64,000 nt of DNA from Bradyrhizobium sp. CCBAU 53421 (GTDB lineage Bacteria; Pseudomonadota; Alphaproteobacteria; Rhizobiales; Xanthobacteraceae): NCBI RefSeq assembly GCF_015291625.1, contig NZ_CP030047.1, positions 4,774,001 to 4,838,000 on the forward strand, given 5' to 3'. The notes under the pieces were generated by a model. It did no database searches. It saw only the letters and a program-made list of their open reading frames with translations, and had not been told where the DNA came from. Below, piece by piece: positions 28,165-40,335 of the stretch (positions are counted from its first letter, which is position 1; every line of letters starts with the position of its first letter). The translations under genes and the position numbers were made by a program.

Positions 28165-28223
28165 TGCGAGGCTTTCAGGTGCAGGCAATCGGGCAGGAAA
28201 ATAAGGCGGGAAGGGGCGCTGCG

Positions 28224-28388
28224 ATGAAGGCCTGGCGCACGATCGCGCTGCACACCGCTGTCGCGGCCGGCTTCATGTTCCTGCTGCAACGTTATGGCCT
28301 GAGCGCCACGCTGGAATCCAGCCTGTTGTGGGCCATCGTGTTCGGCGGCTGCGCTGCCGGGCTCGCATATTCGCAAGCCAATCGGTGA
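28224..28388 (+). CDS. Small two-helix membrane protein inserted between nuoE and nuoF
   Basis: A 54-residue product from ATG 28224 ([16 protein letters not shown]) contains two predicted membrane helices separated by [17 protein letters not shown] lies seven bases before this ATG. An alternative in-frame ATG at 28164 overlaps the nuoE stop (TGATG) and would add a polar 20-residue N-terminus. It is not one of the 14 canonical Nuo subunits. Its position suggests co-expression with complex I, perhaps as an accessory or assembly factor, but this is inference only. Confidence 0.68.
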   Translation: MKAWRTIALHTAVAAGFMFLLQRYGLSATLESSLLWAIVFGGCAAGLAYSQANR

Positions 28389-28407
28389 TGTTCGGAAAGT
28401 TTTGAGC

Positions 28408-29733
<1,326 letters not shown>

Positions 29734-29742
29734 AGAAGAGAC

Positions 29743-31818
29743 ATGAGCAAGATCATCGTCGATGGCAAAGAGATCGATGTGCCGCCGGAGTACACGCTTC
29801 TGCAGGCGTGCGAGGCGGCCGGCGCCGAGATTCCGCGATTCTGCTATCACGAGCGGCTGTCGATCGCCGGCAATTGCCGGATGTGCCTGGTCGAGGTGAA
29901 GGGCGGCCCGAAGCCGGTCGCGAGCTGCGCCTGGGCCGTGCGCGACTGCCGTCCAGGCCCGAAGGGCGAGCCGCCGGAGATCTCGACCCGTTCGCCGATG
30001 GTCAAGAAGGCGCGCGAAGGCGTGATGGAATTCCTGCTGATCAACCATCCGCTGGACTGCCCGATCTGCGACCAGGGCGGCGAGTGCGACCTGCAGGACC
30101 AGGCGATGGGCTACGGCGTCGACACCAGCCGTTTCGCCGAGAACAAGCGCGCGGTCGAGGACAAGTATCTCGGCGCGCTGGTCAAGACCTCGATGAACCG
30201 CTGCATCCAGTGCACGCGCTGCGTCCGCTTCTCCGCCGAAGTCTGCGGTGCGCCGGAAATGGGCGCGACCGGCCGCGGCGAAGACATGGAGATCACGACC
30301 TATCTGGAGCAGGCGCTGAGCTCGGAGCTGCAGGGTAATCTCGTCGACATCTGCCCGGTCGGCGCGCTGACCTCGAAGCCCTATGCCTTCGCGGCGCGCC
30401 CCTGGGAGCTCGGCAAGACCCAGTCGGTCGACGTCATGGACGGCGTCGGCTCGGCGATCCGGGTCGACACCCGCGGCCGCGAGGTGATGCGCATCCTGCC
30501 GCGCATCAACGAGGCTGTTAACGAGGAGTGGATCTCCGACAAGACCCGGCACGTCGTCGACGGCCTGCGCACGCAGCGCCTCGACCGGCCCTATGTGCGC
30601 GAGAACGGTCAGCTCAGGCCGGCGACCTGGCAGGAAGCCTTTGCCGCCATCGCCGCCAAGGCCGGCCGCACCGACGGCAAGCGGATCGGCGCGATCGCCG
30701 GCGATCTCGCCGCGGTCGACGAAATGTATGCGCTGAAGGAGCTGCTCGCGAAGTTCGGGTCGGTCAACCTGGCAGTGCAGGGCGGCGACGCGTTCGACGC
30801 CAAGGCGGGCCGCGGCTCCTACATCTTCAATCCGACCATTGCCGGCATCGACCAGGCCGACGCGATCCTGATCATCGGCTCGCATCCGCGCAAGGAAGCT
30901 GCCGTGCTGAACGCGCGGATCCGCAAGCGCTGGCGCACCGGCGGCCTCAAGGTCGGCATGATCGGCGCCAAGGCCGATTTCACCTATGAGCACGAGTACC
31001 TCGGCGCGGGCACTGACACGCTGGCCGATCTTGCGGCCGGCAAGCACTCCTTTGCCGATGTGCTGAAGAACGCCAAGAACCCGATCATCCTGGTCGGCGC
31101 CGGCGCCTACACCAGGCATGACGGCGCGGCGGTGCTGGCACAGGCGGCCAAGCTCGCCGTCGACGTCGGTGCGCTGAAGGACGGCTGGAACGGCTTTGCC
31201 GTGCTGCAAGACACCGCCTCGCGCGCCGGCGCGCTCGATATCGGCTTCTCGCCGGCGGCCGGCGGCCTGACCACGGCGCAGATGACGACCTTCGGCACGC
31301 TCGACGTGCTGTTCCTGCTCGGCGCCGACGAGATCAAGGTGCCGGATGGTACCTTCGTCGTCTATATCGGCACCCATGGCGACAAGGGCGCGCATCGCGC
31401 CGACGTGATCCTGCCGGGCGCGGCCTATACTGAGAAGTCCGGCATCTACGTCAACACCGAGGGCCGGGCCCAGATCGCCAACCGTGCGGCATTCCCGCCC
31501 GGTGAAGCCCGCGAGGACTGGGCGATCATCCGCGCGCTGTCCGACGTGCTCGGCAAGAAGCTGCCGTTCGACTCGCTGCAGGCGCTGCGCCAGGCGATGT
31601 TCAAGACCTATCCGCACCTGATGCGGCTCGACCAGATCGAGGCCGGCAAGGCCGATGACGTCAAGGCGCTGGCCGGCAAGGGCGGCAGCGTCGACAAGGC
31701 GGCATTCAAGCCGACCGTCGAGGATTTCTATCTGACCAACCCGATCGCGCGGGCCTCTGCCGTGATGGCGGAATGCTCGCGCCTGGCGTCGGGCCGAATG
31801 CTGACGGCAGCGGAGTGA
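29743..31818 (+). CDS. nuoG: NADH-quinone oxidoreductase subunit G
   Basis: This 691-residue subunit (75-kDa type) carries several iron-sulfur clusters. The N-terminal ferredoxin-like domain has [16 protein letters not shown]; next come the N5-type segment [20 protein letters not shown] and the N4 motif CIQCTRC with the later DICPVGAL. The remainder resembles molybdopterin oxidoreductases but lacks a cofactor function. The extra N7 cluster motif of E. coli is not evident, consistent with the mitochondrial-like alphaproteobacterial form. It starts nine bases after nuoF. Confidence 0.97.
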   Translation: MSKIIVDGKEIDVPPEYTLLQACEAAGAEIPRFCYHERLSIAGNCRMCLVEVKGGPKPVASCAWAVRDCRPGPKGEPPEISTRSPMVKKAREGVMEFLLINHPLDCPICDQGGECDLQDQAMGYGVDTSRFAENKRAVEDKYLGALVKTSMNRCIQCTRCVRFSAEVCGAPEMGATGRGEDMEITTYLEQALSSELQGNLVDICPVGALTSKPYAFAARPWELGKTQSVDVMDGVGSAIRVDTRGREVMRILPRINEAVNEEWISDKTRHVVDGLRTQRLDRPYVRENGQLRPATWQEAFAAIAAKAGRTDGKRIGAIAGDLAAVDEMYALKELLAKFGSVNLAVQGGDAFDAKAGRGSYIFNPTIAGIDQADAILIIGSHPRKEAAVLNARIRKRWRTGGLKVGMIGAKADFTYEHEYLGAGTDTLADLAAGKHSFADVLKNAKNPIILVGAGAYTRHDGAAVLAQAAKLAVDVGALKDGWNGFAVLQDTASRAGALDIGFSPAAGGLTTAQMTTFGTLDVLFLLGADEIKVPDGTFVVYIGTHGDKGAHRADVILPGAAYTEKSGIYVNTEGRAQIANRAAFPPGEAREDWAIIRALSDVLGKKLPFDSLQALRQAMFKTYPHLMRLDQIEAGKADDVKALAGKGGSVDKAAFKPTVEDFYLTNPIARASAVMAECSRLASGRMLTAAE

Positions 31819-31828
31819 GCGTGACCTG

Positions 31829-32899
31829 ATGGCTGAATCCTTCGCAAGCTCGTTCTGGACCGGCTTCCTCTGGCCGCTGATCATCATGGTCGCGGAGAGC
31901 CTGTTGCTGCTCGTCGTGCTGCTGATCGCGATCGCCTACATCCTGCTCGCCGACCGCAAGATATGGGCGGCGGTGCAGATCCGCCGCGGCCCCAACGTGG
32001 TCGGCCCGTTCGGCTTGCTGCAATCCTTCGCCGACCTGCTGAAGTTCGTGCTGAAGGAGCCGGTGATTCCGTCCGGCTCCAACAAGGGCGTGTTCCTGCT
32101 GGCGCCCTTGGTCTCGTGCATCCTGGCGCTGGCCGCCTGGGCCGTGATCCCGTTTGATATCGGCTGGGTGATCTCCGACATCAATGTCGGCATTCTCTAC
32201 ATCTTCGCGATCTCATCGCTGTCGATCTACGGCATCATCATGGCCGGCTGGTCGTCGAACTCGAAGTACCCGTTCCTGGCCGCGCTGCGCTCGGCGGCGC
32301 AGATGGTGTCCTACGAAGTCTCGATCGGCTTCGTGATCATCACCGTGCTGCTCTGCGTCGGCTCGCTGAACCTGTCGGCGGTGGTCGAGGCCCAGAACAC
32401 CCGCGGGCTCGCGCACCTGATCGGCCTGCCGCAGCTCACCATCCTGAACTGGTATGTGTGGCCGCTGTTCCCGATGTTCGTGGTGTTCTACGTCTCGGCG
32501 CTGGCGGAAACCAACCGTCCGCCGTTCGACCTGGTCGAAGCTGAATCCGAACTGGTCGCCGGCTTCATGACCGAATACGGCTCGACCCCGTATCTGCTGT
32601 TCATGCTCGGCGAGTACGTCGCGATCACCACGATGTGCGCGCTGGCGTCGATCCTGTTCCTGGGCGGCTGGCTGCCGCCGGTCAATTTGCCGCCGTTCAC
32701 CTGGATTCCGGGCATCGTCTGGTTCGCCCTCAAGGTGTTCTTCATGTTCTTCATGTTCGCGATGGCGAAGGCGATCGTGCCGCGCTACCGCTACGATCAA
32801 CTGATGCGGCTCGGCTGGAAGGTGTTCCTGCCGCTGTCGCTGGCGATGGTGGTGATCGTGGCCGGGGTGCTGCAGTTCGCCGGCATCGCGCCGAAGTGA
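31829..32899 (+). CDS. nuoH: NADH-quinone oxidoreductase subunit H
   Basis: This 356-residue membrane subunit (ND1 type, about eight helices) joins the quinone cavity to the proton-pumping arm. Conserved blocks include [20 protein letters not shown] after helix 1, the charged loop [21 protein letters not shown] with glutamates of the E-channel, and [10 protein letters not shown]. All these loops are intact. It begins ten bases after the nuoG stop and ends seven bases before nuoI. Confidence 0.97.
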   Translation: MAESFASSFWTGFLWPLIIMVAESLLLLVVLLIAIAYILLADRKIWAAVQIRRGPNVVGPFGLLQSFADLLKFVLKEPVIPSGSNKGVFLLAPLVSCILALAAWAVIPFDIGWVISDINVGILYIFAISSLSIYGIIMAGWSSNSKYPFLAALRSAAQMVSYEVSIGFVIITVLLCVGSLNLSAVVEAQNTRGLAHLIGLPQLTILNWYVWPLFPMFVVFYVSALAETNRPPFDLVEAESELVAGFMTEYGSTPYLLFMLGEYVAITTMCALASILFLGGWLPPVNLPPFTWIPGIVWFALKVFFMFFMFAMAKAIVPRYRYDQLMRLGWKVFLPLSLAMVVIVAGVLQFAGIAPK

Positions 32900-32906
32900 G
32901 GCCGTC

Positions 32907-33401
32907 ATGAGTGTCAATGTCAACGCAACAGCCCGCTCGCTTCTGCTCTCGGAATTCGTCTCGGCGTTCTTCCTGGCGATGCGCTATTTCTTCCAGCCGA
33001 AGCCGACGCTGAATTATCCGTTCGAGAAGGGCCCGATCTCGCCGCGCTTCCGCGGCGAGCACGCGCTGCGCCGCTATCCGAACGGCGAGGAGCGCTGCAT
33101 CGCCTGCAAGCTGTGCGAGGCGATCTGCCCGGCGCAGGCGATCACGATCGAGGCCGGCCCGCGCCGCAACGACGGCACCCGCCGCACGGTGCGTTACGAC
33201 ATCGACATGGTGAAGTGCATTTATTGCGGGCTGTGCCAGGAGGCATGCCCGGTCGACGCCATCGTCGAGGGACCGAATTTCGAATTCGCGACCGAGACCC
33301 GCGAGGAACTCTATTATGACAAGGCCAAGCTGCTCGCCAACGGCGACCGCTGGGAGCGCGAGATTGCGAAGTCGATCGCGCTCGACGCGCCGTACCGGTG
33401 A
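32907..33401 (+). CDS. nuoI: NADH-quinone oxidoreductase subunit I
   Basis: This 164-residue 8Fe-ferredoxin subunit (TYKY type) carries clusters N6a and N6b linking NuoG to NuoB. Both binding motifs are complete: [12 protein letters not shown] with C64, C67, C70 and C74, and [12 protein letters not shown] with C104, C107, C110 and C114. An amphipathic N-terminal helix ([15 protein letters not shown]) probably lies on the membrane surface. Length and sequence are typical of alphaproteobacteria. Confidence 0.97.
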   Translation: MSVNVNATARSLLLSEFVSAFFLAMRYFFQPKPTLNYPFEKGPISPRFRGEHALRRYPNGEERCIACKLCEAICPAQAITIEAGPRRNDGTRRTVRYDIDMVKCIYCGLCQEACPVDAIVEGPNFEFATETREELYYDKAKLLANGDRWEREIAKSIALDAPYR

Positions 33402-33410
33402 GGTGAGGGC

Positions 33411-34049
33411 ATGATCCTTCCGGCGCTGTTCTTCTATCTGTTCGCCGCGGTCTGCGTGGCCTCGGCGGTCATGGTGATTGTCTCGCGCAATCCCGTGCAC
33501 TCCGTGCTGTTCCTGATTCTGGCCTTCGTCAACGCGGCCGGGCTGTTCATCCTGATGGGTGCCGAGTTCCTCGGGATGATGCTGATCGTGGTCTATGTCG
33601 GCGCCGTCGCGGTGCTGTTCCTGTTCGTGATCATGATGCTCGACGTCGACTTCGTCGAACTGCGCGAGGGCTTCATCCAGTACCTGCCGATCGGTATCGT
33701 GATCGGCGGCATCTTCCTGTTCGAGCTGCTGCTGGTGGTCGGCGCCTGGGTGATCAACCCGCAGGTCACCAAGACGATCACGGCGGCGATCCCGACCAAT
33801 GTCAGCAACACCGAGGCGCTCGGCCTCGTGCTCTACACGAAGTACATCCATTACTTCCAGCTCGCCGGCATGGTGCTGCTGGTCGCGATGATCGGCGCCA
33901 TCGTGCTGACGCTGCGCCACAAGGCAAACGTCAAGCGGCAGAACATCAACGTGCAGAACGCGCGCACGCCGGAAATGGCGATGGCGATGCGCAAGGTGGC
34001 GTCGGGGCAGGGCCTGCAGGATGCCGATGCGGCGGAGTGGGTGAAATGA
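33411..34049 (+). CDS. nuoJ: NADH-quinone oxidoreductase subunit J
   Basis: This 212-residue membrane subunit (ND6 type) has five predicted helices and includes the conserved segment [25 protein letters not shown], whose pi-bulge region is linked to coupling. A polar C-terminal tail ([21 protein letters not shown]) extends beyond the last helix. It starts ten bases after nuoI and its stop codon overlaps the ATG of nuoK. Confidence 0.96.
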   Translation: MILPALFFYLFAAVCVASAVMVIVSRNPVHSVLFLILAFVNAAGLFILMGAEFLGMMLIVVYVGAVAVLFLFVIMMLDVDFVELREGFIQYLPIGIVIGGIFLFELLLVVGAWVINPQVTKTITAAIPTNVSNTEALGLVLYTKYIHYFQLAGMVLLVAMIGAIVLTLRHKANVKRQNINVQNARTPEMAMAMRKVASGQGLQDADAAEWVK

Positions 34050-34354
34050 CCATCGGGCTAGGGCACTATCTGGCAGTCGCTGCGATCCTGTTCACCCTCG
34101 GGATCCTCGGCATCTTCCTCAACCGCAAGAATATCATCGTCATCCTGATGTCGATCGAGCTGATCCTGCTCTCGGTCAACATCAACCTTGTGGCGTTCTC
34201 GACCTTCCTCGGCGACATCGTCGGCCAGGTGTTCGCGCTGCTGGTGTTGACGGTGGCGGCAGCCGAGGCCGCGATCGGCCTCGCCGTGCTGGTGGTGTAT
34301 TTCCGCAACCGCGGTTCGATCGCGGTTGAAGACGTCAATCTGATGAAGGGCTAG
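34046..34354 (+). CDS. nuoK: NADH-quinone oxidoreductase subunit K
   Basis: This 102-residue membrane subunit (ND4L type) has three helices, with conserved glutamates in [11 protein letters not shown] and in [13 protein letters not shown] that belong to the central proton path. I take ATG 34046, which overlaps the nuoJ stop (ATGA) and gives the exact family length; an in-frame GTG at 34037 would only add three residues. A palindromic repeat and the nuoL leader follow. Confidence 0.96.
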   Translation: MTIGLGHYLAVAAILFTLGILGIFLNRKNIIVILMSIELILLSVNINLVAFSTFLGDIVGQVFALLVLTVAAAEAAIGLAVLVVYFRNRGSIAVEDVNLMKG

Positions 34355-34356
34355 GC

Positions 34357-34405
34357 GCGCATGATCCGGAAAAGTGGGTGCCGGTTTTCCGGCAAGATCA
34401 TGCGC
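34357..34405. repeat. Dispersed palindromic repeat between nuoK and nuoL
   Basis: GCGCATGAT at the left end and ATCATGCGC at the right end are perfect inverted arms. The inner arms CCGGAAAAG... and ...GGTTTTCCGG also pair. The element starts three bases after the nuoK stop and ends 15 bases before nuoL. It belongs to the same family as the copies at 7430, 39469 and 42011. Confidence 0.88.
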
Positions 34406-34419
34406 AGTGAGAGAGTCCA

Positions 34420-36507
34420 ATGATACAGGCAATCGTATTCCTGCCTCTGCTGGGCGCGATCCTCGCAGGCATCATCTCGCTGGTCGGCGCGCATGCGCGC
34501 TGTCCGAGCGGTGACACCGTCGATCACCACGACGACGCGCATGGCGACGCCCATGCTTCTGACGCTCATGCCTCGGCAGCCCACGACGATCACGGCCACG
34601 ATGACCATGGCCATGACGACCACCATGTCTCCGAGCCGCCGGCGGCCGGATCGCGGCTGGCCGAACTGATCACCACGGGTCTCCTGTTCGTTTCGGCGGC
34701 GCTGTCCTGGTTCGCGCTGGTCGATGTCGGCTTCATGCACCATGACGCGCGCGTCGTGCTGCTGCCCTGGATCACCTCGGGCGACCTGCAGGTGGCCTGG
34801 ACGCTGCGGGTCGACACCCTGACCGCCGTGATGCTGGTCGTGGTCAACACCGTGTCCGCGCTCGTCCACCTCTATTCCATCGGCTACATGGACGAGGACC
34901 CGAACCGACCGCGCTTCTTCGGTTATCTCTCGCTGTTCACCTTCGCGATGCTGATGCTGGTGACCTCGGACAACCTCGTGCAGCTGTTCTTCGGCTGGGA
35001 GGGCGTCGGTCTCGCGAGCTACCTCCTGATCGGGTTCTGGTACCAGAAGCCGTCGGCCAACGCCGCGGCGATCAAAGCCTTCGTGGTCAACCGCGTCGGC
35101 GACTTCGGCTTCGCGCTCGGCATCTTCGCGATCTTCGCGCTGGTCGGCTCGACCGACTTCGAGACCATCTTCCATGCCGCGCCCGGGCTGACCGGCAAGA
35201 CCATCGATTTCTTCGGCTGGCACCCTGACGCGCTGACCCTGACCTGCCTGTTCCTGTTCATGGGCGCGATGGGCAAGTCGGCCCAGTTCCTGCTGCACAC
35301 CTGGCTGCCGGACGCGATGGAAGGCCCGACCCCGGTGTCGGCGCTGATCCACGCCGCGACCATGGTCACCGCCGGCGTCTTCATGGTGGCGCGGCTGTCG
35401 CCGCTGTTCGAGCTGTCACCGACCGCGCAGGCGGTGGTGATGTTCTTCGGCGCGACCACGGCGTTCTTCGCCGCCACGATCGGCCTGGTGCAGAACGACA
35501 TCAAGCGCATCGTCGCGTATTCGACCTGTTCGCAGCTCGGCTACATGTTCGTGGCGATGGGAGCAGGGGCCTATTCGGTCGGCATGTTCCACCTGTTCAC
35601 GCACGCCTTCTTCAAGGCGCTGCTGTTCCTAGGCTCCGGCTCGGTGATCTACGCGATGCACCACGAGCAGGACATCCGCAACATGGGTGGCCTGTGGCGC
35701 AAGATCCCGTACACCTTCGCGGTGATGTGCATCGGCACGCTGGCGCTGACCGGCTTCCCGCTGTTCGCCGGCTACTTCTCCAAGGATGCGATCATCGAAT
35801 CCGCCTATGCCGCGCATAATCCGTTCGCGACCTACGCCTACCTGCTGACGATCGTGGCCGCCGGCCTGACCTCGTTCTACTCCTGGCGTCTGATCTTCAA
35901 GACGTTCTTCGGCGAGCCGCACGACCAGAAGCACTACGAGGCCGCGCATGAGAGCCCGGTCTGGATGCTGGTGCCGATCGGCGTGCTTGCAGCCGGCTCG
36001 ATCCTGGCCGGCCTGCCGTTCAAGGAAGTGTTCGCCAGTCCGCATGGCGTCGAGGAGTTCTTCCGCGAGTCCGTCAAGATGAACCCGCACATCCTCGAGG
36101 ACATGGAGCACATGCCGAGCTGGCTCGCGCCGCTGCCCACCGTGATGATGGCGCTCGGCCTCTTCGTATCGTACCTGTTCTACATCCGCAGGCCGTACCT
36201 GCCGGTCGAGCTCGCGAACCAGCAGCCGATGCTGTACCAGTTCCTGCTCAACAAATGGTACTTCGACGAGCTGTACGACTGGATCTTCGTGCGCCCGGCG
36301 AAGTGGCTCGGCTACACGCTGTGGAAGAAGGGCGATGGCTTCGTCATCGACGGCTTCGGTCCGGACGGCGTCTCCGCCCGCGTGCTCGACGTCACCCGCA
36401 ACGTCGTGAAATTGCAGACCGGCTACCTCTATCACTACGCGTTCGCGATGCTGATCGGGGCGGCCGGATTGATCACCTGGTTCATGTTCGGCTTGGGAGG
36501 CCAGTAA
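34420..36507 (+). CDS. nuoL: NADH-quinone oxidoreductase subunit L
   Basis: This 695-residue antiporter-like subunit (ND5 type) is the distal proton pump of complex I. The core helices are intact, with the helix-5 glutamate in [14 protein letters not shown], the lysine helices [30 protein letters not shown] and the long C-terminal lateral helix. Unusually, residues 25-69, directly after helix 1, form an insert with 13 histidines and many aspartates ([16 protein letters not shown] at its end). No homologous segment exists in the E. coli protein. RBS GAGAG precedes ATG 34420. A repeat lies immediately upstream. Confidence 0.97.
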   Translation: MIQAIVFLPLLGAILAGIISLVGAHARCPSGDTVDHHDDAHGDAHASDAHASAAHDDHGHDDHGHDDHHVSEPPAAGSRLAELITTGLLFVSAALSWFALVDVGFMHHDARVVLLPWITSGDLQVAWTLRVDTLTAVMLVVVNTVSALVHLYSIGYMDEDPNRPRFFGYLSLFTFAMLMLVTSDNLVQLFFGWEGVGLASYLLIGFWYQKPSANAAAIKAFVVNRVGDFGFALGIFAIFALVGSTDFETIFHAAPGLTGKTIDFFGWHPDALTLTCLFLFMGAMGKSAQFLLHTWLPDAMEGPTPVSALIHAATMVTAGVFMVARLSPLFELSPTAQAVVMFFGATTAFFAATIGLVQNDIKRIVAYSTCSQLGYMFVAMGAGAYSVGMFHLFTHAFFKALLFLGSGSVIYAMHHEQDIRNMGGLWRKIPYTFAVMCIGTLALTGFPLFAGYFSKDAIIESAYAAHNPFATYAYLLTIVAAGLTSFYSWRLIFKTFFGEPHDQKHYEAAHESPVWMLVPIGVLAAGSILAGLPFKEVFASPHGVEEFFRESVKMNPHILEDMEHMPSWLAPLPTVMMALGLFVSYLFYIRRPYLPVELANQQPMLYQFLLNKWYFDELYDWIFVRPAKWLGYTLWKKGDGFVIDGFGPDGVSARVLDVTRNVVKLQTGYLYHYAFAMLIGAAGLITWFMFGLGGQ

Positions 36508-38022
36508 ATGACAACCTGGCCCATCCTTTCCGTCACGACCTTCCTGCCGGCGGTCGGCGCGATCCTAGTCTACCTCCTGGCGCGAGGCGGCGACGAGACC
36601 GCGAGCCGCACGGCGCGCTGGATCGCGCTGTGGACCACGCTGATCACCTTTGCGGTGTCGCTGATCCTGGTCGCGCGCTTCGACCCTGCACAGACCGACT
36701 TCCAGTTCGTCGAGAAGACGTCCTGGCTCACCACCGGCATCACCTACCACATGGGCGTCGACGGCATCTCGCTGCCGCTGCTCATCCTGACCACCGCGAT
36801 CATGCCGCTCTGCATCGTCGCGAGCTGGAGATCGGTGACGCAGCGCGTCGGCGAATACATGATGGCGTTTCTGATCCTGGAAACGCTGATGATCGGCACC
36901 TTCTCGGCGCTCGACCTCGTGCTGTTCTACCTGTTCTTCGAGGGCGGCCTGATCCCGATGTTCCTGATCATCGGCGTCTGGGGCGGCCCGCGCCGGGTCT
37001 ACGCGTCGTTCAAGTTCTTCCTCTACACGTTCCTCGGCTCGGTGCTGATGCTGCTCGCCATCATGGCGCTGTACTGGAACGCCGGCACCACCGACATCCC
37101 GACCCTGATGCACACCGCGGTGCCGCGCTCGATGCAGACCTGGGCGTGGCTGGCCTTCTTCGCCTCGTTCGCGGTGAAGATGCCGATGTGGCCGGTGCAC
37201 ACCTGGTTGCCTGACGCCCACGTCGAGGCGCCGACGGCGGGCTCGGTGATCCTGGCCGCGATCCTCTTGAAGATGGGTGGCTACGGCTTCCTGCGCTTCT
37301 CGCTGCCGATGTTCCCGCTGGCCTCGCACGACTTCGCGCCGTTCGTGTTCACGCTGTCCGTCATCGCCATCATCTACACCTCGCTGGTAGCGATGATGCA
37401 GGAGGACATGAAGAAGCTGATCGCATACTCCTCGGTCGCGCATATGGGCTTCGTCACCATGGGCATCTTCGCGGTGACCACGCAGGGCGTCGCCGGCGGC
37501 ATGTTCCAGATGGTCTCGCACGGCATCGTCTCCGGCGCACTGTTCCTCTGCGTCGGCATCGTCTACGACCGCATGCATACCCGCGAGATCGCGGCCTATG
37601 GCGGCCTCGTCAACCGGATGCCGCTCTATGCGATGACCTTCATGGTCTTCACCATGGCCAATGTCGGTCTGCCCGGTACCTCGGGCTTCGTCGGCGAGTT
37701 CATGACCTTGCTCGGCACCTTCAAGATCTCGCTCCCGACGGCGTTCTTCGCCACCACGGGCGTGATCCTGTCGGCCTGCTACGCGCTCTGGCTTTACCGC
37801 AAGGTGGTGTTCGGCGCGTTGGTCAAGCCGTCGCTGATGTCGATCAAGGATCTGACCTTCCGCGAATGCGTGACGCTGTTCCCGCTGATCGCGCTGACCA
37901 TCCTGTTCGGCGTCTATCCGAAGCCGGTGCTCGACATGTCGGCGGCCTCGGTGCAGCAGCTCGTCAACAATTACCAAACCGCCGTGACTGCCGTGAAGGC
38001 AGCCGCGCTGACCGTCCAGTAA
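36508..38022 (+). CDS. nuoM: NADH-quinone oxidoreductase subunit M
   Basis: This 504-residue antiporter-like subunit (ND4 type) has about 14 helices and is one of the three proton pumps. The helix-5 glutamate region [21 protein letters not shown] and the segment [21 protein letters not shown] with the channel histidine/lysine residues are conserved. ATG 36508 directly follows the TAA of nuoL with no gap, so translation is probably coupled. Nothing unusual is visible. Confidence 0.97.
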   Translation: MTTWPILSVTTFLPAVGAILVYLLARGGDETASRTARWIALWTTLITFAVSLILVARFDPAQTDFQFVEKTSWLTTGITYHMGVDGISLPLLILTTAIMPLCIVASWRSVTQRVGEYMMAFLILETLMIGTFSALDLVLFYLFFEGGLIPMFLIIGVWGGPRRVYASFKFFLYTFLGSVLMLLAIMALYWNAGTTDIPTLMHTAVPRSMQTWAWLAFFASFAVKMPMWPVHTWLPDAHVEAPTAGSVILAAILLKMGGYGFLRFSLPMFPLASHDFAPFVFTLSVIAIIYTSLVAMMQEDMKKLIAYSSVAHMGFVTMGIFAVTTQGVAGGMFQMVSHGIVSGALFLCVGIVYDRMHTREIAAYGGLVNRMPLYAMTFMVFTMANVGLPGTSGFVGEFMTLLGTFKISLPTAFFATTGVILSACYALWLYRKVVFGALVKPSLMSIKDLTFRECVTLFPLIALTILFGVYPKPVLDMSAASVQQLVNNYQTAVTAVKAAALTVQ

Positions 38023-38032
38023 GGCCCTCGTC

Positions 38033-39469
38033 ATGAGCTTTTCCAGTGCAGGTTATCAGTTGCAGCCGGTGCTGCCGGAGCTGGTGCTCGCGGTCGGCGC
38101 CATGGTGCTGTTGATGATCGGAGCCTATCGCGGGCAAGGGACCACACGGCTGATCACCGCGCTCGCGGTACTGCTGCTGGTCGTGACCGGCGTGCTGGAG
38201 CTCTGGCTGCCGGCCGGCAAGCTCGTCACCTTCGGCGGCAGCTTCATCGTCGACGACTTCGCCCGCTTCCTGAAGGTCCTCGCCTTGATCGCCTCGGCGG
38301 CGACGCTGATCCTGTCGACCGAGTACCTGTCGCAGCCGTCGAGCCGCAACTTCGAGTTCTCGATCCTGGTGCTGCTGTCGACGCTCGGCATGATGGTGCT
38401 GATCTCGGCCGGCGATCTGATCTCGCTCTATCTCGGCCTCGAGCTGATGAGCCTTGCGCTCTACGTCGTCGCCGCGAGCCAGCGCGACAATGCCAAGTCG
38501 AGCGAAGCCGGCCTGAAGTACTTCGTGCTCGGCGCGCTGTCGTCGGGCATGCTGCTCTACGGCGCCTCGCTGATCTACGGCTTTACCGGCACCGTCAGCT
38601 TCGCCGGCATTGCGGCGGCGGCCACCACCGGTAGTATCGGCATCGTGTTCGGCCTGGTCTTCCTGCTCGCCGGCCTCTGCTTCAAAGTCTCGGCGGTGCC
38701 GTTCCACATGTGGACACCCGACGTCTACGAGGGCGCACCGACGCCGGTGACGGCGTTCTTCGCCTCAGCTCCGAAGGTCGCGGCGCTCGCCGTGTTCACC
38801 CGCGCGACGCTGACCGCGTTCCCGGGCATCGTCACCCAGTGGCAGCAGATCCTGGTGTTCGTGGCGATCGCTTCGATGGCGCTCGGCTCGTTCGCCGCGA
38901 TCGGCCAGACCAACATCAAGCGCCTGATGGCCTATTCCTCGATTGGCCACATGGGCTTCGCGCTGGTCGGACTCGCCTCCGGCACCGTCGAGGGCGCGCA
39001 GGGCGTCCTGATCTACATCGCGATCTATGTCGCGATGACGCTTGGTTCCTTCAGCATCATCCTGGCCATGAAACGCAACGGTGTGGCGCTGGAGCAGATC
39101 AGCGATTTCGCCGGCCTTTCCCGCACCAACCCGCTGATCGCCTTCATCTTCGCGATGCTGCTGTTCTCGCTCGCCGGCGTGCCGCCGCTCGCCGGCTTCT
39201 TCGGCAAGTGGTACGTGTTCGTCGCCGCGATCAAGGCCAACCTGTTCACGCTCGCGGTGATCGGCGTGCTGACCAGCGTGGTGGGCGCGTTCTACTATCT
39301 GTCGATCGTCAAGGTGATGTATTTCGACCAGCCGCTCGGCAAGCTCGACCCGGTCCGCGTCGAGCTGCGCACCGTGCTGGCGGTCGCCGGCATCATCAAC
39401 ATCTTCTACTTCGCCTATCCGGGCCCGCTCGTCAGCGTGGCAACGGCGGCGGCGAAGTCGTTGTTCTAG
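38033..39469 (+). CDS. nuoN: NADH-quinone oxidoreductase subunit N
   Basis: This 478-residue antiporter-like subunit (ND2 type) completes the membrane arm. Conserved features are the helix-5 glutamate in LYLGLELMSLALYVVAA, the segment FHMWTPDVYEGAPTPVTAFFA and PPLAGFFGKWYVF. It is the last of the 14 nuo genes. The rightward run of genes continues beyond a palindromic repeat into birA. Confidence 0.97.
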   Translation: MSFSSAGYQLQPVLPELVLAVGAMVLLMIGAYRGQGTTRLITALAVLLLVVTGVLELWLPAGKLVTFGGSFIVDDFARFLKVLALIASAATLILSTEYLSQPSSRNFEFSILVLLSTLGMMVLISAGDLISLYLGLELMSLALYVVAASQRDNAKSSEAGLKYFVLGALSSGMLLYGASLIYGFTGTVSFAGIAAAATTGSIGIVFGLVFLLAGLCFKVSAVPFHMWTPDVYEGAPTPVTAFFASAPKVAALAVFTRATLTAFPGIVTQWQQILVFVAIASMALGSFAAIGQTNIKRLMAYSSIGHMGFALVGLASGTVEGAQGVLIYIAIYVAMTLGSFSIILAMKRNGVALEQISDFAGLSRTNPLIAFIFAMLLFSLAGVPPLAGFFGKWYVFVAAIKANLFTLAVIGVLTSVVGAFYYLSIVKVMYFDQPLGKLDPVRVELRTVLAVAGIINIFYFAYPGPLVSVATAAAKSLF

Positions 39470-39517
39470 CGCATGGTTCCGAAAACACGACGCTGGCTTT
39501 CGGAACCAATCATGCGC
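39469..39517. repeat. Palindromic repeat between nuoN and birA
   Basis: GCGCATGGTTCCGAAA pairs with the right arm TTTCGGAACCAATCATGCGC (two extra bases in the right arm). It is a diverged variant of the repeat family at 34357 and 42011, starting on the last base of the nuoN stop codon. It ends 11 bases before birA. Confidence 0.8.
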
Positions 39518-39528
39518 ATAAGTTCGAC

Positions 39529-40335
39529 ATGACATTCACGCTCGGACCCCGGGCCATCGCGGCGGGCTACAGGCTCGCCGCTTTCGATCAGATCGGCTCG
39601 ACCAATGCCGAGGCGATGCTGCGCGCCCGCGACGGCGAGCAGGGGCCGATGTGGTTCGTGACGCCGGAGCAGACCGCGGGCCGCGGCCGGCGGCAGCGGG
39701 TCTGGGTCGCGCCGCGCGGCAACCTCGCCAGCAGCATCCTCGAAGTGACGGACGTTCAGCCGGCAGTGGCGGCAACGCTCGGCTTTGCCGCCGGGCTGTC
39801 GCTCGAGGCCGCGCTGCAGACGGTCGCCGTCGAGGCGGCGCTGCGGCTCGGGCCGGACAGTCCGAAATTCACCCTGAAATGGCCGAACGACGTGCTCGCC
39901 AATGGCAAGAAGCTCTCGGGCATCCTGCTGGAGGCCGAGGCGGTCGGGAGCCGCCTGGCGGTCGTCGTCGGCATCGGCACCAACGTCATCGCCGCGCCCG
40001 AGGGGACGCCGACGCCGGCAGTATCGCTCGCCGGGCTCGGCATCCAGATCAGCGCGGAAGAGCTGTTCGCCGCATTGTCGGACGCCTGGGTTGAGTTTCG
40101 CGGCATCTGGGATGACGGCCGCGGCTTCCCAGAGATCCGCAGGCTGTGGCTGGAGCGTGCCGCCGGGCTCGGCGACAAGGTCGCGGTCCAGACCGGCACC
40201 GCGACCCTCGAAGGCACCTTCGATACCATCGACGACACCGGCTGCCTGATTGTCCGTACCGCTGATGGAGAGCGGATGCCCGTGACGGCCGGTGAGGTCT
40301 ATTTCGGTACCGCAGCCTCAGTGAGGGCGAACTGA
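39529..40335 (+). CDS. birA: Biotin--[acetyl-CoA-carboxylase] ligase (no DNA-binding domain)
   Basis: This 268-residue enzyme attaches biotin to carboxylase carrier proteins through biotinyl-AMP. The ligase motifs are clear: QIGSTNAEAM near the start, TAGRGRRQRVWVAPRGN (the biotinyl-AMP loop), LKWPNDVLANGKKLSGIL with the catalytic lysines, and VVGIGTNVIA. The N-terminal helix-turn-helix of E. coli BirA is absent, so it is the monofunctional (group I) type and cannot repress transcription. Its stop codon overlaps the ATG of rnj by one base. The association of birA with nuoN and RNase J is usual in rhizobia. Confidence 0.94.
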   Translation: MTFTLGPRAIAAGYRLAAFDQIGSTNAEAMLRARDGEQGPMWFVTPEQTAGRGRRQRVWVAPRGNLASSILEVTDVQPAVAATLGFAAGLSLEAALQTVAVEAALRLGPDSPKFTLKWPNDVLANGKKLSGILLEAEAVGSRLAVVVGIGTNVIAAPEGTPTPAVSLAGLGIQISAEELFAALSDAWVEFRGIWDDGRGFPEIRRLWLERAAGLGDKVAVQTGTATLEGTFDTIDDTGCLIVRTADGERMPVTAGEVYFGTAASVRAN

